Shown here piece by piece: positions 23,675 through 32,202 of a stretch of 64,000 nucleotides of DNA. The translations under genes were made by a program, and so were the position numbers. Numbering within the stretch: the stretch's first letter is position 1; each line of letters opens with the position of its first letter. This DNA comes from Chloroflexi bacterium 54-19 (GTDB taxonomy: Bacteria; Chloroflexota; Chloroflexia; Chloroheliales; Chloroheliaceae): NCBI GenBank assembly GCA_001898225.1, contig MKTJ01000052.1:1-64000 (forward strand). The letters run 5' to 3'. Below the pieces are notes generated by a model. The model had not been told where the DNA came from, did no database searches, and was given only the letters and a program-made list of their open reading frames with translations.

Positions 23675-24253
23675 TTACATTACCGGCCTGACCTTGCAGC
23701 GGGCCTCCCAGATGTCGGCGACCTCGGCAGTGTAGCGGTCAAGGACAGCCTGGGCGAAGGCGTTGGGGTCGATTTTCAGGTCATTCAGGCCGACCGTCGT
23801 TACGGGTGTACCTTCGCTAATCACGTTAAACCCGGTGTGAATCAGGGTCGAAACGGGGCTGGAAGTCGCTATCGAAACGCTCAACTTGCCCGGTTTACCG
23901 TCCTGGGGCCGGTTGACAAACAGGTCGTCGCCGCGCCGGGTGACTTTCTCCTGCAAAAGTTCTTCCAGGTATTCCTTGGCCGTTACAATCAAGAGGCGCT
24001 GCCGGTAGACCGCCTTTTCCAGGTCCAGGTCGAAAAACTCTACGATAAAGTGGACCATCTCCTGGCTGGAAATCGGGGCCTGGGCCTTAACATCCTCGAT
24101 GTCCACCATTTCGGAGAGATGGACCTCGCACGGCCCTCGGAAGGCCACAATTGCGTCGCCAAGGAGGTCGTGCTGGCGGTAAATCCAGTGAGGAGCCAGT
24201 TGGAAGCCATCGTAAACCAGCTTTGTTTCTGGGCCCAGGTATTTTTTATGCAT
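23675..24253 (-). CDS. DUF366 family protein
   Basis: 192 residues matching the DUF366 family as I know it (LLGDAIVAFRGPCEVHLSEMVDIEDV; SVSIATSSPVSTLIHTGFNV). The biochemical role is not established. It lies five bases downstream of queD and is certainly co-transcribed, which suggests a link to queuosine or pterin-type metabolism. No signal peptide or membrane segment. Confidence 0.75.
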   Translation of the reverse strand: MHKKYLGPETKLVYDGFQLAPHWIYRQHDLLGDAIVAFRGPCEVHLSEMVDIEDVKAQAPISSQEMVHFIVEFFDLDLEKAVYRQRLLIVTAKEYLEELLQEKVTRRGDDLFVNRPQDGKPGKLSVSIATSSPVSTLIHTGFNVISEGTPVTTVGLNDLKIDPNAFAQAVLDRYTAEVADIWEARCKVRPVM

Positions 24254-24258
24254 TGTGA

Positions 24259-24636
24259 CTAATCCTCGCTATAGGTGGCACTGGCCGTGGGGGTTTCCCA
24301 GATTTGGATATATTTCAACTTCAAACGCGGGTTCTGAGCGGTTAATTGCTGCCGCAGCGTCTGGTAGATAAAGTAAGCCAGGTTTTCGGCGGTCGGGTTG
24401 ATTTCGTCGAAAGGGGGCACTTCATTGATAAAATGATGGTCCAACTGGTCCACTATCCCCTGGATTAACTTTTTGAGGTCGTAAAAGTCGTAGAGCATGC
24501 CGACCTCGTCCACCTTTTCCCCGGCGATAGCGACTTCGAGCCGGTAGGTATGGCCGTGCAGGTTGGCGCATTTCCCCACATAATCGCGCAGGAGGTGGGC
24601 CGCATCAAAGGTGACGCTTTTGGTTATCTGGTACAT
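24259..24636 (-). CDS. queD: 6-carboxy-tetrahydropterin synthase
   Basis: Converts dihydroneopterin triphosphate to 6-carboxy-5,6,7,8-tetrahydropterin, the first committed step of queuosine and other 7-deazaguanine products. 125 residues with the zinc and catalytic motifs FDAAHLL, CANLHGHTY and DLDHHFIN-type LDHHFINEVP, and PTAENLAYFIY plus IWETPTASATY at the end. The cysteine in CxxxHGH supports QueD over eukaryotic PTPS. It heads a two-gene unit with DUF366. queA lies about 17 kb away. Confidence 0.9.
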   Translation of the reverse strand: MYQITKSVTFDAAHLLRDYVGKCANLHGHTYRLEVAIAGEKVDEVGMLYDFYDLKKLIQGIVDQLDHHFINEVPPFDEINPTAENLAYFIYQTLRQQLTAQNPRLKLKYIQIWETPTASATYSED

Positions 24637-24680
24637 TTAAATACTCGTTGTAAAAACTCGTGGCAAACTTTATTAATTAG

Positions 24681-24704
24681 AAAGAGCCGAGCGACAAGCC
24701 CGGC
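24681..24704 (-). terminator. Terminator after the HesB-type gene
   Basis: GCCGAGC (24686-24692) pairs with GCCCGGC (24698-24704) with one G-U pair; on the minus strand a TCTTTC tract follows. Confidence 0.6.
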
Positions 24705-24729
24705 CCCTTAATTTCGTAAAGACGGAGAA

Positions 24730-25086
24730 TTAGTGACCGCCGCAGCCGCAGGAGCCGCCACAGCAACCGCCGCCTGACTGGGGCAGGTTGGCATTCTCGA
24801 TAACGAAGCCGCGTTCCATCAGGGTGTTCTGGTAGCTGATGACAGCGCCGGCCAGGTAAGGCGCGCTTTCATCGTCCACCAGCACGCGCATGCCATCGAA
24901 GTCCATCACGACATCGCCTTCGCGCTCGGTGTCATCGAGGGTCATAGCGGCGCGGGAACCCTGGACGAAAATCCGCAGGGCCAGGTTGGTGCCTTCTTCT
25001 TCGCTAAGGATTTGCTTTAATTGTTCGAGAGCTTCGTCGGTGATAGTCACCAGGGTTTCGGTTTTATTATCAATGCTAATCGTCAT
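24730..25086 (-). CDS. HesB/IscA-type iron-sulfur carrier relative, atypical cysteines
   Basis: 118 residues with the A-type carrier fold: ITDEALEQLKQIL, LALRIFVQGS, FDGMRVLVDDESAPYL, GFVIENANLP. Normal members hold a GGCSG cysteine after the first strand pair; here it is GSRAAM, so that ligand is missing. The C-terminal cysteines are instead elaborated as GGGCCGGSCGCGGH. It may bind metal differently or be a regulator. Start ATG 25086 follows AAGGAG; the upstream frame extension has no support. Confidence 0.8.
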   Translation of the reverse strand: MTISIDNKTETLVTITDEALEQLKQILSEEEGTNLALRIFVQGSRAAMTLDDTEREGDVVMDFDGMRVLVDDESAPYLAGAVISYQNTLMERGFVIENANLPQSGGGCCGGSCGCGGH

Positions 25087-25247
25087 TTCCAACTCCTTCA
25101 GGGTTTGAATATTCCGGCGACTAATTTTCGCGCTCACCGGCCACTTAAGTATAAATCCCCCAGCCTATCCCGGCTGATTGTTATATTATACCATGTAAAC
25201 TGTAACTTAACAGGTTACCCTTGTCAATATGCAGGGCGAATGCAAAG

Positions 25248-25280
25248 TCGTTAAATGTGGAACGAAACAACGTTGAACGG
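25248..25280 (+). repeat. Dispersed AACGTTGAACG repeat, copy 3
   Basis: Shares TCGTTAAA and ACAACGTTGAACG with copies at 2032 and 13086. It lies in the 445-base gap 25087-25531, which holds no gene. Confidence 0.5.
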
Positions 25281-25324
25281 GATTCCGAAATACGCTGTTA
25301 GTGTGATGTACAACCTTCCAATTT

Positions 25325-25370
25325 GTCATTCCGTGCGTAGCACGCGCCTGTAGGGTGTCTCCGGTCCGTT
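25325..25370 (+). repeat. Double-hairpin dispersed repeat, copy B
   Basis: Same ends as copy A at 17931 (GTCATTCCG...GTCTCCGGTCCGTT). Stem 1 is CGTGC-GTA-GCACG; stem 2 GCGCCT-GTA-GGGTGT pairs with wobbles. The stems differ in sequence from copy A but keep pairing. Confidence 0.65.
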
Positions 25371-25531
25371 GAACAATATCACGGTCGAAGGTGGGTGCTA
25401 AAGTTTTCGGATTTTGCATTTCCCCTGTCTTTTGCATAAGTAGGTCTATTAATTATTACGCAAAATCTCTCAAAAAGTTCGATTCCGGCTCTCTACCTCT
25501 CTTGTCCAACCCCGGTTTTGCCCATTTAAGG

Positions 25532-26395
25532 CTAAGGCTCGAAATTAATCTCGATATAGTCTCCCAGGTGTTTGTAACCAATCTTCATATAAATGTAGTT
25601 CGAGGTCGGATTGGAAAGGTCGGTAAAGAGGGTAGCGAAGTTCTTTCCCGAATCTAGAATAAACTGGCTGAGCGCTGCGACACAATTAGAAGCGTAAGCT
25701 TTACCACGCAATTCGGGTGGGGTATAGACCGCGTTGACGGTCGCGCCGTGCCGGGTCGGGCGGGAGCGACCTGCCATCGTGACCACCCGGCCCGTCTCGT
25801 CTTCCCAGACAAACAAATTTCCGGCTTCAATCCGCCGCTGAACCTGGCTGAGCGTATCCTCGAAAGCAGACGTGATTCCGAGGGCTTCGTCCTGGAAGGC
25901 GACCACCCAGCGGGCTAACAGTTCGGCGTCTTCCGGTTGGGCCGCTCGAAATTTGCCGGGGGCCGGGCGAGGGGGTATGACCTCGGTCAGGGCATAAATG
26001 CCTTCGTGCATTCCCGGAAGGGCGCTCCCACCTTTGAGCGCCAGCCAGTGAGGGGTGAACCGGTTTACCAGGGCCGCCGGACCCAGCACCCCCGGCATTT
26101 CTAACGGGCAGTTCGCCAGGTCCGCCGCCACAAGCTCGAAACATTCGTCCGGTGGGATTGTTTCAAGCCCGCTATAGAGGATAAGCCTGGCGCGGGGCGT
26201 CTTAAAGGCGATTAAGAACGGGGTCGCACCGTCCTCGACCACGACCATATAAGGTGTCGTATCGTAGACCGCCGGGTTCTCGCTGTAGTTTGTCAGCAAG
26301 CCGAGCATCAAATTGTTGATCGCCTCTTCCTGCTCCAGGATAGGCCGGACTCTTTCCAGGAAAAGCCCGGCCCGGTCGTAGACACTTAACCTCAT
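25532..26395 (-). CDS. GNAT-family N-acetyltransferase
   Basis: 287 residues. The C-terminal half is a GNAT domain of the FR47-like group: GATVNAVYTPPELRGKAYAS (acetyl-CoA loop), then FATLFTDLSNPTSNYIYMKI and GYKHLGDYIEI. The N-terminal half (about 1-150) is a family-specific helical/GNAT-like domain. Substrate unknown. Twenty bases separate it from the secreted glycosidase gene upstream, so the two may be co-transcribed. Confidence 0.82.
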   Translation of the reverse strand: MRLSVYDRAGLFLERVRPILEQEEAINNLMLGLLTNYSENPAVYDTTPYMVVVEDGATPFLIAFKTPRARLILYSGLETIPPDECFELVAADLANCPLEMPGVLGPAALVNRFTPHWLALKGGSALPGMHEGIYALTEVIPPRPAPGKFRAAQPEDAELLARWVVAFQDEALGITSAFEDTLSQVQRRIEAGNLFVWEDETGRVVTMAGRSRPTRHGATVNAVYTPPELRGKAYASNCVAALSQFILDSGKNFATLFTDLSNPTSNYIYMKIGYKHLGDYIEINFEP

Positions 26396-26415
26396 TTTAT
26401 GACTCTCTTTTAGGT

Positions 26416-28725
26416 CTAGGTCATCCAGCCGTTAGCCCGGACCAGTTGCCAGCCCAGGTGCCCCAGCAGCACCTCGTAGGGAGTACCCTTGTTTTCCGGG
26501 TGATATTCGAAGCGGGCCCGCTCGAAATACTGGACCGTATAGGTCTTGCCGTCGGTCGGGTTTTTCTCCTGGAATTCCTCGGTGATAGGATAGCCGAACT
26601 GGGCCAGCCCCCCGTTGTTATTCCAGTAGGTCAGGAAGCCGGACCCCAGCGAGTGGCCGGTCTCCTTAAAGTATATCCGAGATGCCGTGCTGGTGAAAGC
26701 CGGGATACCCTGGAAAGGCGCTTCGCTATCGCGTCCGGCGGTCATCTGGCGGCCCAGGTGCCCTAACAGTACCTCGTATTGAGTCCCGGCGTTCTCAGGG
26801 TGGTATTCATAGCGGGTACGTTCGAAATATTGTACGGTCAGGCCGTTTTCCTGGAATTCCTCGCTAATCGGGAAGCCGTTTATCGCCAGCCCACCGTATT
26901 TCTGCCAGTAGGCCAGGAACTTGCCGCCCAGGTTGTGTCCGGTCTCCTTGAAATACATCTGCCCGGCTATCGGTTTGGCCGTATCGAAGGCTTTAGGGGT
27001 GGCGGGTACCTGGACCTCGTAGAGTTTGCCGGGCTGGGCCGTGAAAATGTAATCGCCTGTCACCACGTTTTGCTGGACGGGGGTGTCATCGGCAAAGAGC
27101 TTGACCGGTTGGGTCTTGCTGCGTTGCGGGTAAAGGTTATCGAGGCTAATCTTCACCGTCACGTTCTGCACGCTCATGAAGTTTAGCTGGGGAGCCGCCC
27201 CACTGCCGGTCCACCAGGCCGCGAAAGGCGCGTTTGACGCCTGGCTAAAGCTGATTGGTCCGCTGGAGCCGCTCTTGAGACTGGTAAAGTAGGAAAGCGG
27301 CCCCGTAAAGCTATATTCGAGGTTGGACCCGTTGGCGGCTATACTTTGCCCGCTAAAAGTGGTCTTGAAATTCTGGCTGATAGCGGCGGAAGTAAATCCG
27401 CGCAGCGCCTGGTAGGCCGGTTTGGGCTGGGTGGTGTCGTCCAGCAGGCCATAGTTGTTCTCAACGTTATTAAAACCGAGCGTGAAGTTGGTCAGTTGCC
27501 ACTTGAAGCCGCCCGCGAACCCCTTGCTATAGAGATAGAGCCAGAGGGCCGTTTCGTAACTGGCGGTCAGGTTGGGGTCAACTTTGGAGTTGTCGGAGCG
27601 ACCATTCGAGTAGCCGAATTCTTCCAGGACGACCGGGTTGGCCGTGAAAGATTTTTTGAGGTTCTCAAGCAGGTTAATGGTGGTGTTAAGGCCGCCGATA
27701 CCCTCGCTGACAAAGCGATGGAGCGAGACGAAAGTCAGGGTGTTGTTGGCGGGCATCTTGGCGAAAATGATGTTGCTCCACCCGATGGTAGTCATGGCGC
27801 TGGCATCTCCGGCCCGGATACCGCCCTGGCGCACCTCGATATATTTGCCGACCGTGCCGCTCAGGGCGTCGAGGAAGACCTTCCACTTGCCGCTGTCAGG
27901 CGAATCAATATAGTCGAGGCTGTTTTTGCCGCTTTTGGTTAAAACCCAGGCGCTGCTATCGGCCAGGAATTCCTGCCACATCTTATAGGCGTTGGCGTAG
28001 AAATAGGCGCGCTGGTCGTTCAGGCGGGCCGGGATAACGCTTTTGCCCTGCGAGGTGGTCCGCCAGGTCTTGACCTCGTCCATGCTCATGCGTTCGCCCA
28101 GGCTGGTGATAAAAGCCTGGTCCTGCAACGGCACCACGACCCCGCTCGGAAAGTCCGCCGGAACCACGTCCCCGAATTGCGGCTCGTTTTTCAGGTCGTA
28201 GCCAAAGATGGTGCTGTTGCCTTTGTAGCGGGCCGTCACTTTCTGGTCGAAATCGGTCTCTTTTTGCAGGTTGGGTTCGTCGTAGTCGTTGAAAGTAATC
28301 AAAAGGCGCAGGTTGCGATTTTTAGCCAGCTCGACCATTTTGTCCAGCTTGGACCAGTTGTTGGCGTTGATATTATCGCGCAGGCTCTTGCTAACGAAGA
28401 TGCGGACGGTGTTAACCCCGGCTTCCTGGGCCATGTACAGGTTGGCGTCAATCAGGTTCGGGTCATATTTGCCATCGTCCCAGATTTGCCAGACCCGGTC
28501 GGTGTTGCCCTGGTAGTTCACGCCGAGCAAGAAGACCGGTGCGCCGGTCCCGTCTACGAATTTGGTCCCGGAAGCGCGGACTTTTCCGGCCAGGCCCAGG
28601 GCTGCGGCCTGGGTTGTTGGTTGCCCAATCGAAAAAAGACCGGTCAGCAGGACTGCCAGGATGGTTGCCAGCAGGAAAATAGAGCCGCGCCGGAAAGCCT
28701 TCCGGCTGATAGTGAGTGTGTTCAC
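26416..28725 (-). CDS. Secreted GH5-like glycoside hydrolase with C-terminal tandem repeats
   Basis: 769 residues. Signal peptide (about 1-41, basic start then FLLATILAVLLTGLFS). The TIM-barrel domain (about 45-460) carries GYDLKNEPQFGD (acid/base Glu181) and VVLEEFGYSNG (nucleophile Glu369), as in GH5 mannanases and cellulases; the polysaccharide substrate is not determined. A beta-rich domain follows, then two copies of a repeat of about 75 residues (about 605-680 and 685-765) reading FKETGHxLGxxFLxYW, GGLAxxGxPIxEEFQE, VQYFERxRxEYHPEN, YEVLLGHLG. The GTG start follows GGGGGCGG. Confidence 0.82.
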   Translation of the reverse strand: MNTLTISRKAFRRGSIFLLATILAVLLTGLFSIGQPTTQAAALGLAGKVRASGTKFVDGTGAPVFLLGVNYQGNTDRVWQIWDDGKYDPNLIDANLYMAQEAGVNTVRIFVSKSLRDNINANNWSKLDKMVELAKNRNLRLLITFNDYDEPNLQKETDFDQKVTARYKGNSTIFGYDLKNEPQFGDVVPADFPSGVVVPLQDQAFITSLGERMSMDEVKTWRTTSQGKSVIPARLNDQRAYFYANAYKMWQEFLADSSAWVLTKSGKNSLDYIDSPDSGKWKVFLDALSGTVGKYIEVRQGGIRAGDASAMTTIGWSNIIFAKMPANNTLTFVSLHRFVSEGIGGLNTTINLLENLKKSFTANPVVLEEFGYSNGRSDNSKVDPNLTASYETALWLYLYSKGFAGGFKWQLTNFTLGFNNVENNYGLLDDTTQPKPAYQALRGFTSAAISQNFKTTFSGQSIAANGSNLEYSFTGPLSYFTSLKSGSSGPISFSQASNAPFAAWWTGSGAAPQLNFMSVQNVTVKISLDNLYPQRSKTQPVKLFADDTPVQQNVVTGDYIFTAQPGKLYEVQVPATPKAFDTAKPIAGQMYFKETGHNLGGKFLAYWQKYGGLAINGFPISEEFQENGLTVQYFERTRYEYHPENAGTQYEVLLGHLGRQMTAGRDSEAPFQGIPAFTSTASRIYFKETGHSLGSGFLTYWNNNGGLAQFGYPITEEFQEKNPTDGKTYTVQYFERARFEYHPENKGTPYEVLLGHLGWQLVRANGWMT

Positions 28726-28869
28726 GAGCCGCCCCCGTAATGATATTGTGGTATTGCTGTTAAACTGTCGAACTAAAAGCGAAAAACTGCTTGCAATAAT
28801 AACGGTCAGACCCCGCCCAGGTTCCGGGCCAATTTTCTAAAGCACGTTGTTAACCGGGTTGGCAGAAAG

Positions 28870-29157
28870 CTAATTTAATGAGAACCAGAGTAGTAGCCCA
28901 TAAAAAACTAACCCGCCAGCCAGGAAAATAAAGGCACCCCGGTTGAGGACTCTTATCAGCGCTCGTTTTTCAGAATCGAAAACGTTCGCTGCTCCTTTTA
29001 AGGAAAGACTGACGCCCAGGAAAATGGCTGCCAGAGCCAAACCATAATTTAGAAAGGCCAGGGAAAGTCCGGTCAAACCTAGTCCGGCCAGGAGAAGGGG
29101 CCATTTCGAAATAAATAGAAAAGTTCCGCTTAAAAAGCGATTCTTGCTTTGTGCCAT
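28870..29157 (-). CDS. Small three-helix membrane protein, unknown
   Basis: 95 residues with hydrophobic helices at about 15-34, 38-57 and 70-92 and short basic loops (SKNRF, SEKRALIRVLNRG). No family recognised and no clear ribosome-binding site, but composition and topology look real. It stands alone between the glycosidase and the RDD gene. Confidence 0.55.
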   Translation of the reverse strand: MAQSKNRFLSGTFLFISKWPLLLAGLGLTGLSLAFLNYGLALAAIFLGVSLSLKGAANVFDSEKRALIRVLNRGAFIFLAGGLVFYGLLLWFSLN

Positions 29158-29411
29158 AAAAATATGAGGGGACCCGTAAAATGAGGTTGGAAAAATATAA
29201 AATGAGTGGACCCAGGCCGGTTATAAGTGGGTTGGAGAGAGCTGAAAAGTAACGGCTTGTTCGATTATAACACAGTTTCCGGCACCTAACTTAACATAAT
29301 CATCAGAAAGAGGTATTTATAACCTATTGACAACCTTTCGAGGGATTTCTATACTTTTTTCGTCCGCGCCGTGAAATCACTTATTTTGCAAAAGGAAGCA
29401 TAACGCCGCCA

Positions 29412-30074
29412 ATGCCAGAGCCGCTTACACGCCAACCTGCTCCCGCGCCAAAATCGCCCGGAAAAAACTCGCCGGTCCGCCCGGTCTTTGCGCCTCGACC
29501 CCGCCGGGTGGCCTACCACTACACCCAGGCGTTCTGGCAGCAGACCCAGGGCCAACTGGTACGGGCGACCTGGGGGCCGCGTTTGCTGGCCCGGTTGCTC
29601 GAGCTATTGGTAATCGGCGTCCCTTTTAACCTGCTCTACGAGTTTATCTTCAGGTTTATCCCCCAGGAATGGCTCGACCTTCAACTGCCCGCGCTTGGCC
29701 GGGATGCCATCTTCTGGCTGTTCTTCACTTTGATAATGACCCTGACAGCGGGCCGCTCCCGGGCCACTTTTGGCAAAAAGCTTTTGAATTTACGGCTTGC
29801 AGGGCCGTTTAACCAGCCGCTATCCCTGGGCCGGTTATTCCTGCGCGAATTCCTGGTTATCTACACCATCACCGCTACTTACCAGGCCCTCAACCAGTTT
29901 ATCCTTAACGGGCCGGAGAGCTTAATCCAGGGATTGACCTTCATTTATCTGCCCGCTGTCCTGCTGGCGGCGGGCTGCCTGCCCCTTTTTCGCAACCCGC
30001 CCCGCCTCACCTGGATTGACCAGTTTTTCCAGACCCAGGTCGTTATCGCCGACCTCAAAAAGTTAATCGGCTAA
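29412..30074 (+). CDS. RDD family membrane protein
   Basis: 220 residues. A Pro/Arg-rich cytoplasmic N-terminus (1-50) precedes an RDD domain: LLARLLELLVIGVPFNLLY (first helix with the family arginine), AIFWLFFTLIMTLTAGRS, the family's ATFGKKLLNLRLAG motif, and two further helices. Some RDD proteins are linked to ion transport and osmotic stress; a role here is not known. Its end overlaps the convergent acyl-CoA synthetase by four bases. Confidence 0.75.
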   Translation: MPEPLTRQPAPAPKSPGKNSPVRPVFAPRPRRVAYHYTQAFWQQTQGQLVRATWGPRLLARLLELLVIGVPFNLLYEFIFRFIPQEWLDLQLPALGRDAIFWLFFTLIMTLTAGRSRATFGKKLLNLRLAGPFNQPLSLGRLFLREFLVIYTITATYQALNQFILNGPESLIQGLTFIYLPAVLLAAGCLPLFRNPPRLTWIDQFFQTQVVIADLKKLIG

Positions 30075-31651
30075 TTGACCAGCTTTTCGCGTCCGGCCCA
30101 CTCTTTTTGCCGCAAGACGAATTTTTGAATTTTGCCGGTCGAAGTCTTTGGCAAGTCGCCAAACTCGATAGCCGCCGGGCATTTGAAGTGGGCCAGGTTC
30201 TGGCGGCAGAAGTCAATTAACTCTTTTTCGCTTATGTCCTGTCCCGGTTTGAGCGTGACAAACGCCTTGGGCCGTTCGCCCCATTTTTCGTCGGGTATCG
30301 CTACCACGGCACATTCCAGGACTGCCGGGTGCCGGGCGATTGTCTGTTCGACCTCGATTGTCGAGATATTTTCCCCGCCGGAAATAATAATATCCTTCTT
30401 GCGGTCGCGCAGTTCGATATAACCGTCCGGGTGGACCACCGCCAGGTCGCCCGAATGGAACCATCCGCCCCGGAAGGCTTCTTTGGTGGCCTCCGGCTGG
30501 GCGAAGTAGCCTTTCATGACATTGTTACCGTGCATAATCACTTCGCCGATGGTCGAACGGTCCCTGGGGACGTCCTGCATCTGGTCGTCCACCACCCGGA
30601 TTTCATCGGCCACGACATAGCTCTGCCCCTGGCGAGCGAGCAGGCGCGACTGGTCTTCGGCGGGGAGGTCGTTCCATTCGGGGTGCCACTCGCAAATCGT
30701 AATCGGCCCGTAGGTTTCGGTCAGGCCGTAGACGTGAATAGGCCGGAAGTTAAGAGTTTTTAGCTGGCCGATAAGGGTCGGTGATGGCGGTGACCCGGCC
30801 ACGGTTACAGTCACTTGCCGGGCCAGCGGTTTGGCCGAGGAATGGTTGACCACGCCAATCTGGACCGTCGGCGCGCCGCAATAGTGGGTGACGCCTTCTT
30901 CTTCGAGCAGTTCCCAGATACGGGCCGGGTCGAGTTTTCGCAGACAGATGTTGGTCGCGCCGACCGCCGAGGTCGCCCAGGTGAACGACCAGCCGTTACA
31001 GTGAAACATCGGCAGCACCCACAGGTAGACCGAGTCGACGCTCATGCCGGTCTCGATGATTTCGCCGAGTGAGTTGACATAAGCCCCCCGGTGGGTGGAC
31101 ATTACCCCCTTGGGCCGCCCGGTCGTGCCGGAAGTGTAGTTTATCGAAATGGTATCTTCTTCGTCCGGGGGCAGGCTGGCGAGGGTGGCAGGGGAACCGG
31201 CAGCCAGGAAATCCTCGTAGGGGTCACCCGCTACCCCGGTATCGTCAATGCGGACGGTCTTGATTTGGAGTTCGGCGGCTTTCCCGGCCAGGTGTTCCAG
31301 TTCGGCGTCCACGAATAGGAATTTAGCCCCGGAATGTTCGAGGATATAACTGACTTCGCCCGCGCTCAGGCGGGTGTTAATCGGTACGAGGATACCCCCG
31401 GCGGCGGGGACGGCAAAGTGGGCTTCCAGCATCGGCGGAATATTGGGACACAGGAAAGCTACCCGGTCCTGGGGTTGCAGCCCGGCAGCCTGCAAGCCGG
31501 AGGCCAGGCGGTTGACCCTTTCCTCGAACTGGCGGTAGTTATAGCGCCGGTCGCCATGCACGATGGCCGTTTTTTCGGGTAACAAACGGGCGGTGCGCCA
31601 GAGAAAGCTGAGCGGCGACAATTCAGTACGGTATACTTTCTCGGAATCCAT
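30071..31651 (-). CDS. AMP-forming acyl-CoA synthetase
   Basis: 526 residues of the ANL superfamily. The AMP-binding signature INYTSGTTGRPKGVMSTH, YGLTETYGP, GWFHSGDLAVVHPDGY, RKKDIIISGGENIS and the catalytic lysine in KTSTGKIQKF are all present, so it should activate a carboxylic acid through an acyl-adenylate. Overall sequence is most like medium-chain and short-chain fatty acyl-CoA ligases; the chain length cannot be told. ATG start with GGAG. No beta-oxidation genes are adjacent (the crotonase at 38844 is separate). Confidence 0.9.
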   Translation of the reverse strand: MDSEKVYRTELSPLSFLWRTARLLPEKTAIVHGDRRYNYRQFEERVNRLASGLQAAGLQPQDRVAFLCPNIPPMLEAHFAVPAAGGILVPINTRLSAGEVSYILEHSGAKFLFVDAELEHLAGKAAELQIKTVRIDDTGVAGDPYEDFLAAGSPATLASLPPDEEDTISINYTSGTTGRPKGVMSTHRGAYVNSLGEIIETGMSVDSVYLWVLPMFHCNGWSFTWATSAVGATNICLRKLDPARIWELLEEEGVTHYCGAPTVQIGVVNHSSAKPLARQVTVTVAGSPPSPTLIGQLKTLNFRPIHVYGLTETYGPITICEWHPEWNDLPAEDQSRLLARQGQSYVVADEIRVVDDQMQDVPRDRSTIGEVIMHGNNVMKGYFAQPEATKEAFRGGWFHSGDLAVVHPDGYIELRDRKKDIIISGGENISTIEVEQTIARHPAVLECAVVAIPDEKWGERPKAFVTLKPGQDISEKELIDFCRQNLAHFKCPAAIEFGDLPKTSTGKIQKFVLRQKEWAGREKLVN

Positions 31652-31757
31652 ACGGTTCTCCTCGATTTGTGGTTTTAGAATGAGTTAGAAAAATGATTTT
31701 AGCAGTTTGATTCAATCACAAACGGTGTTTTTGTCAATCCGTCAAGAAATCCTTGCT

Positions 31758-31785
31758 TTGACAATCCTCGAATATGTGTTTTAAT
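31758..31785 (+). promoter_or_regulatory. Promoter of the second double-glycine peptide
   Basis: Consensus TTGACA (31758-31763), 16-bp spacer, TTTAAT (31780-31785), about 45 bases before the ATG. With the AAGGAGTGAGG ribosome-binding site this predicts strong expression. Confidence 0.7.
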
Positions 31786-31829
31786 TAAATAAAGAGCTTT
31801 GACTATTTTACCGCCGAAGGAGTGAGGTT

Positions 31830-32081
31830 ATGCCTGATAATCCGAGTTTTCCCAACTATCCATCCTACCAACAACCTGCCCTCGAACCGGACGAACTCGA
31901 TGAAGCTACCCTCGACCGGGTGATTGGCGGGCTTGATTCGCCAAAGGAATTGCAAGAAACGCAGATGAGTTTCCCCCTGGTATATCCGCAAATACAAAAT
32001 GGGATCCAGGGCGAGAACAGGAGCTATAGCGCCGTTAGCAAAATAATGGGGCCAAACATGATTCTGTCAAAAATTCGATAA
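31830..32081 (+). CDS. Double-glycine-leader peptide, Pro/Gln-rich core
   Basis: 83 residues. Residues 1-34 end DELDEATLDRVIGG; the pattern [LM]DExx L[ED]xVxGG L matches the leader of the peptide at 19102 and both leaders are exactly 34 residues. The 49-residue core (LDSPKELQETQ, then FPLVYPQIQNGIQGENRSY) has no cysteine, so lanthionine or disulfide rings are unlikely. Promoter, ribosome-binding site and terminator are all strong. No maturation or export gene is adjacent; an S53 peptidase gene converges from the other side. Confidence 0.72.
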   Translation: MPDNPSFPNYPSYQQPALEPDELDEATLDRVIGGLDSPKELQETQMSFPLVYPQIQNGIQGENRSYSAVSKIMGPNMILSKIR

Positions 32082-32108
32082 GTAATATCCGCTAGAACCT
32101 GAAAACTT

Positions 32109-32149
32109 AAAAAGCAATGAGCCGGTTTAGTCGGGCTCATTGCTTTTTT
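32109..32149. terminator. Strong bidirectional terminator
   Basis: A 15-bp perfect stem AAAAAGCAATGAGCC (32109-32123) / GGCTCATTGCTTTTT (32134-32148), between the peptide gene and the convergent S53 peptidase gene. Confidence 0.85.
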
Positions 32150-32202
32150 ATGCCTCATTTATTATTCTGACTTCTTTTGAAAAAATCGGAATAACAACCG
32201 GT

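Noticed and set aside
25827-26144. A 105-codon minus-strand frame within the acetyltransferase gene
   Set aside because: A shifted-frame shadow of the real gene on the same strand.
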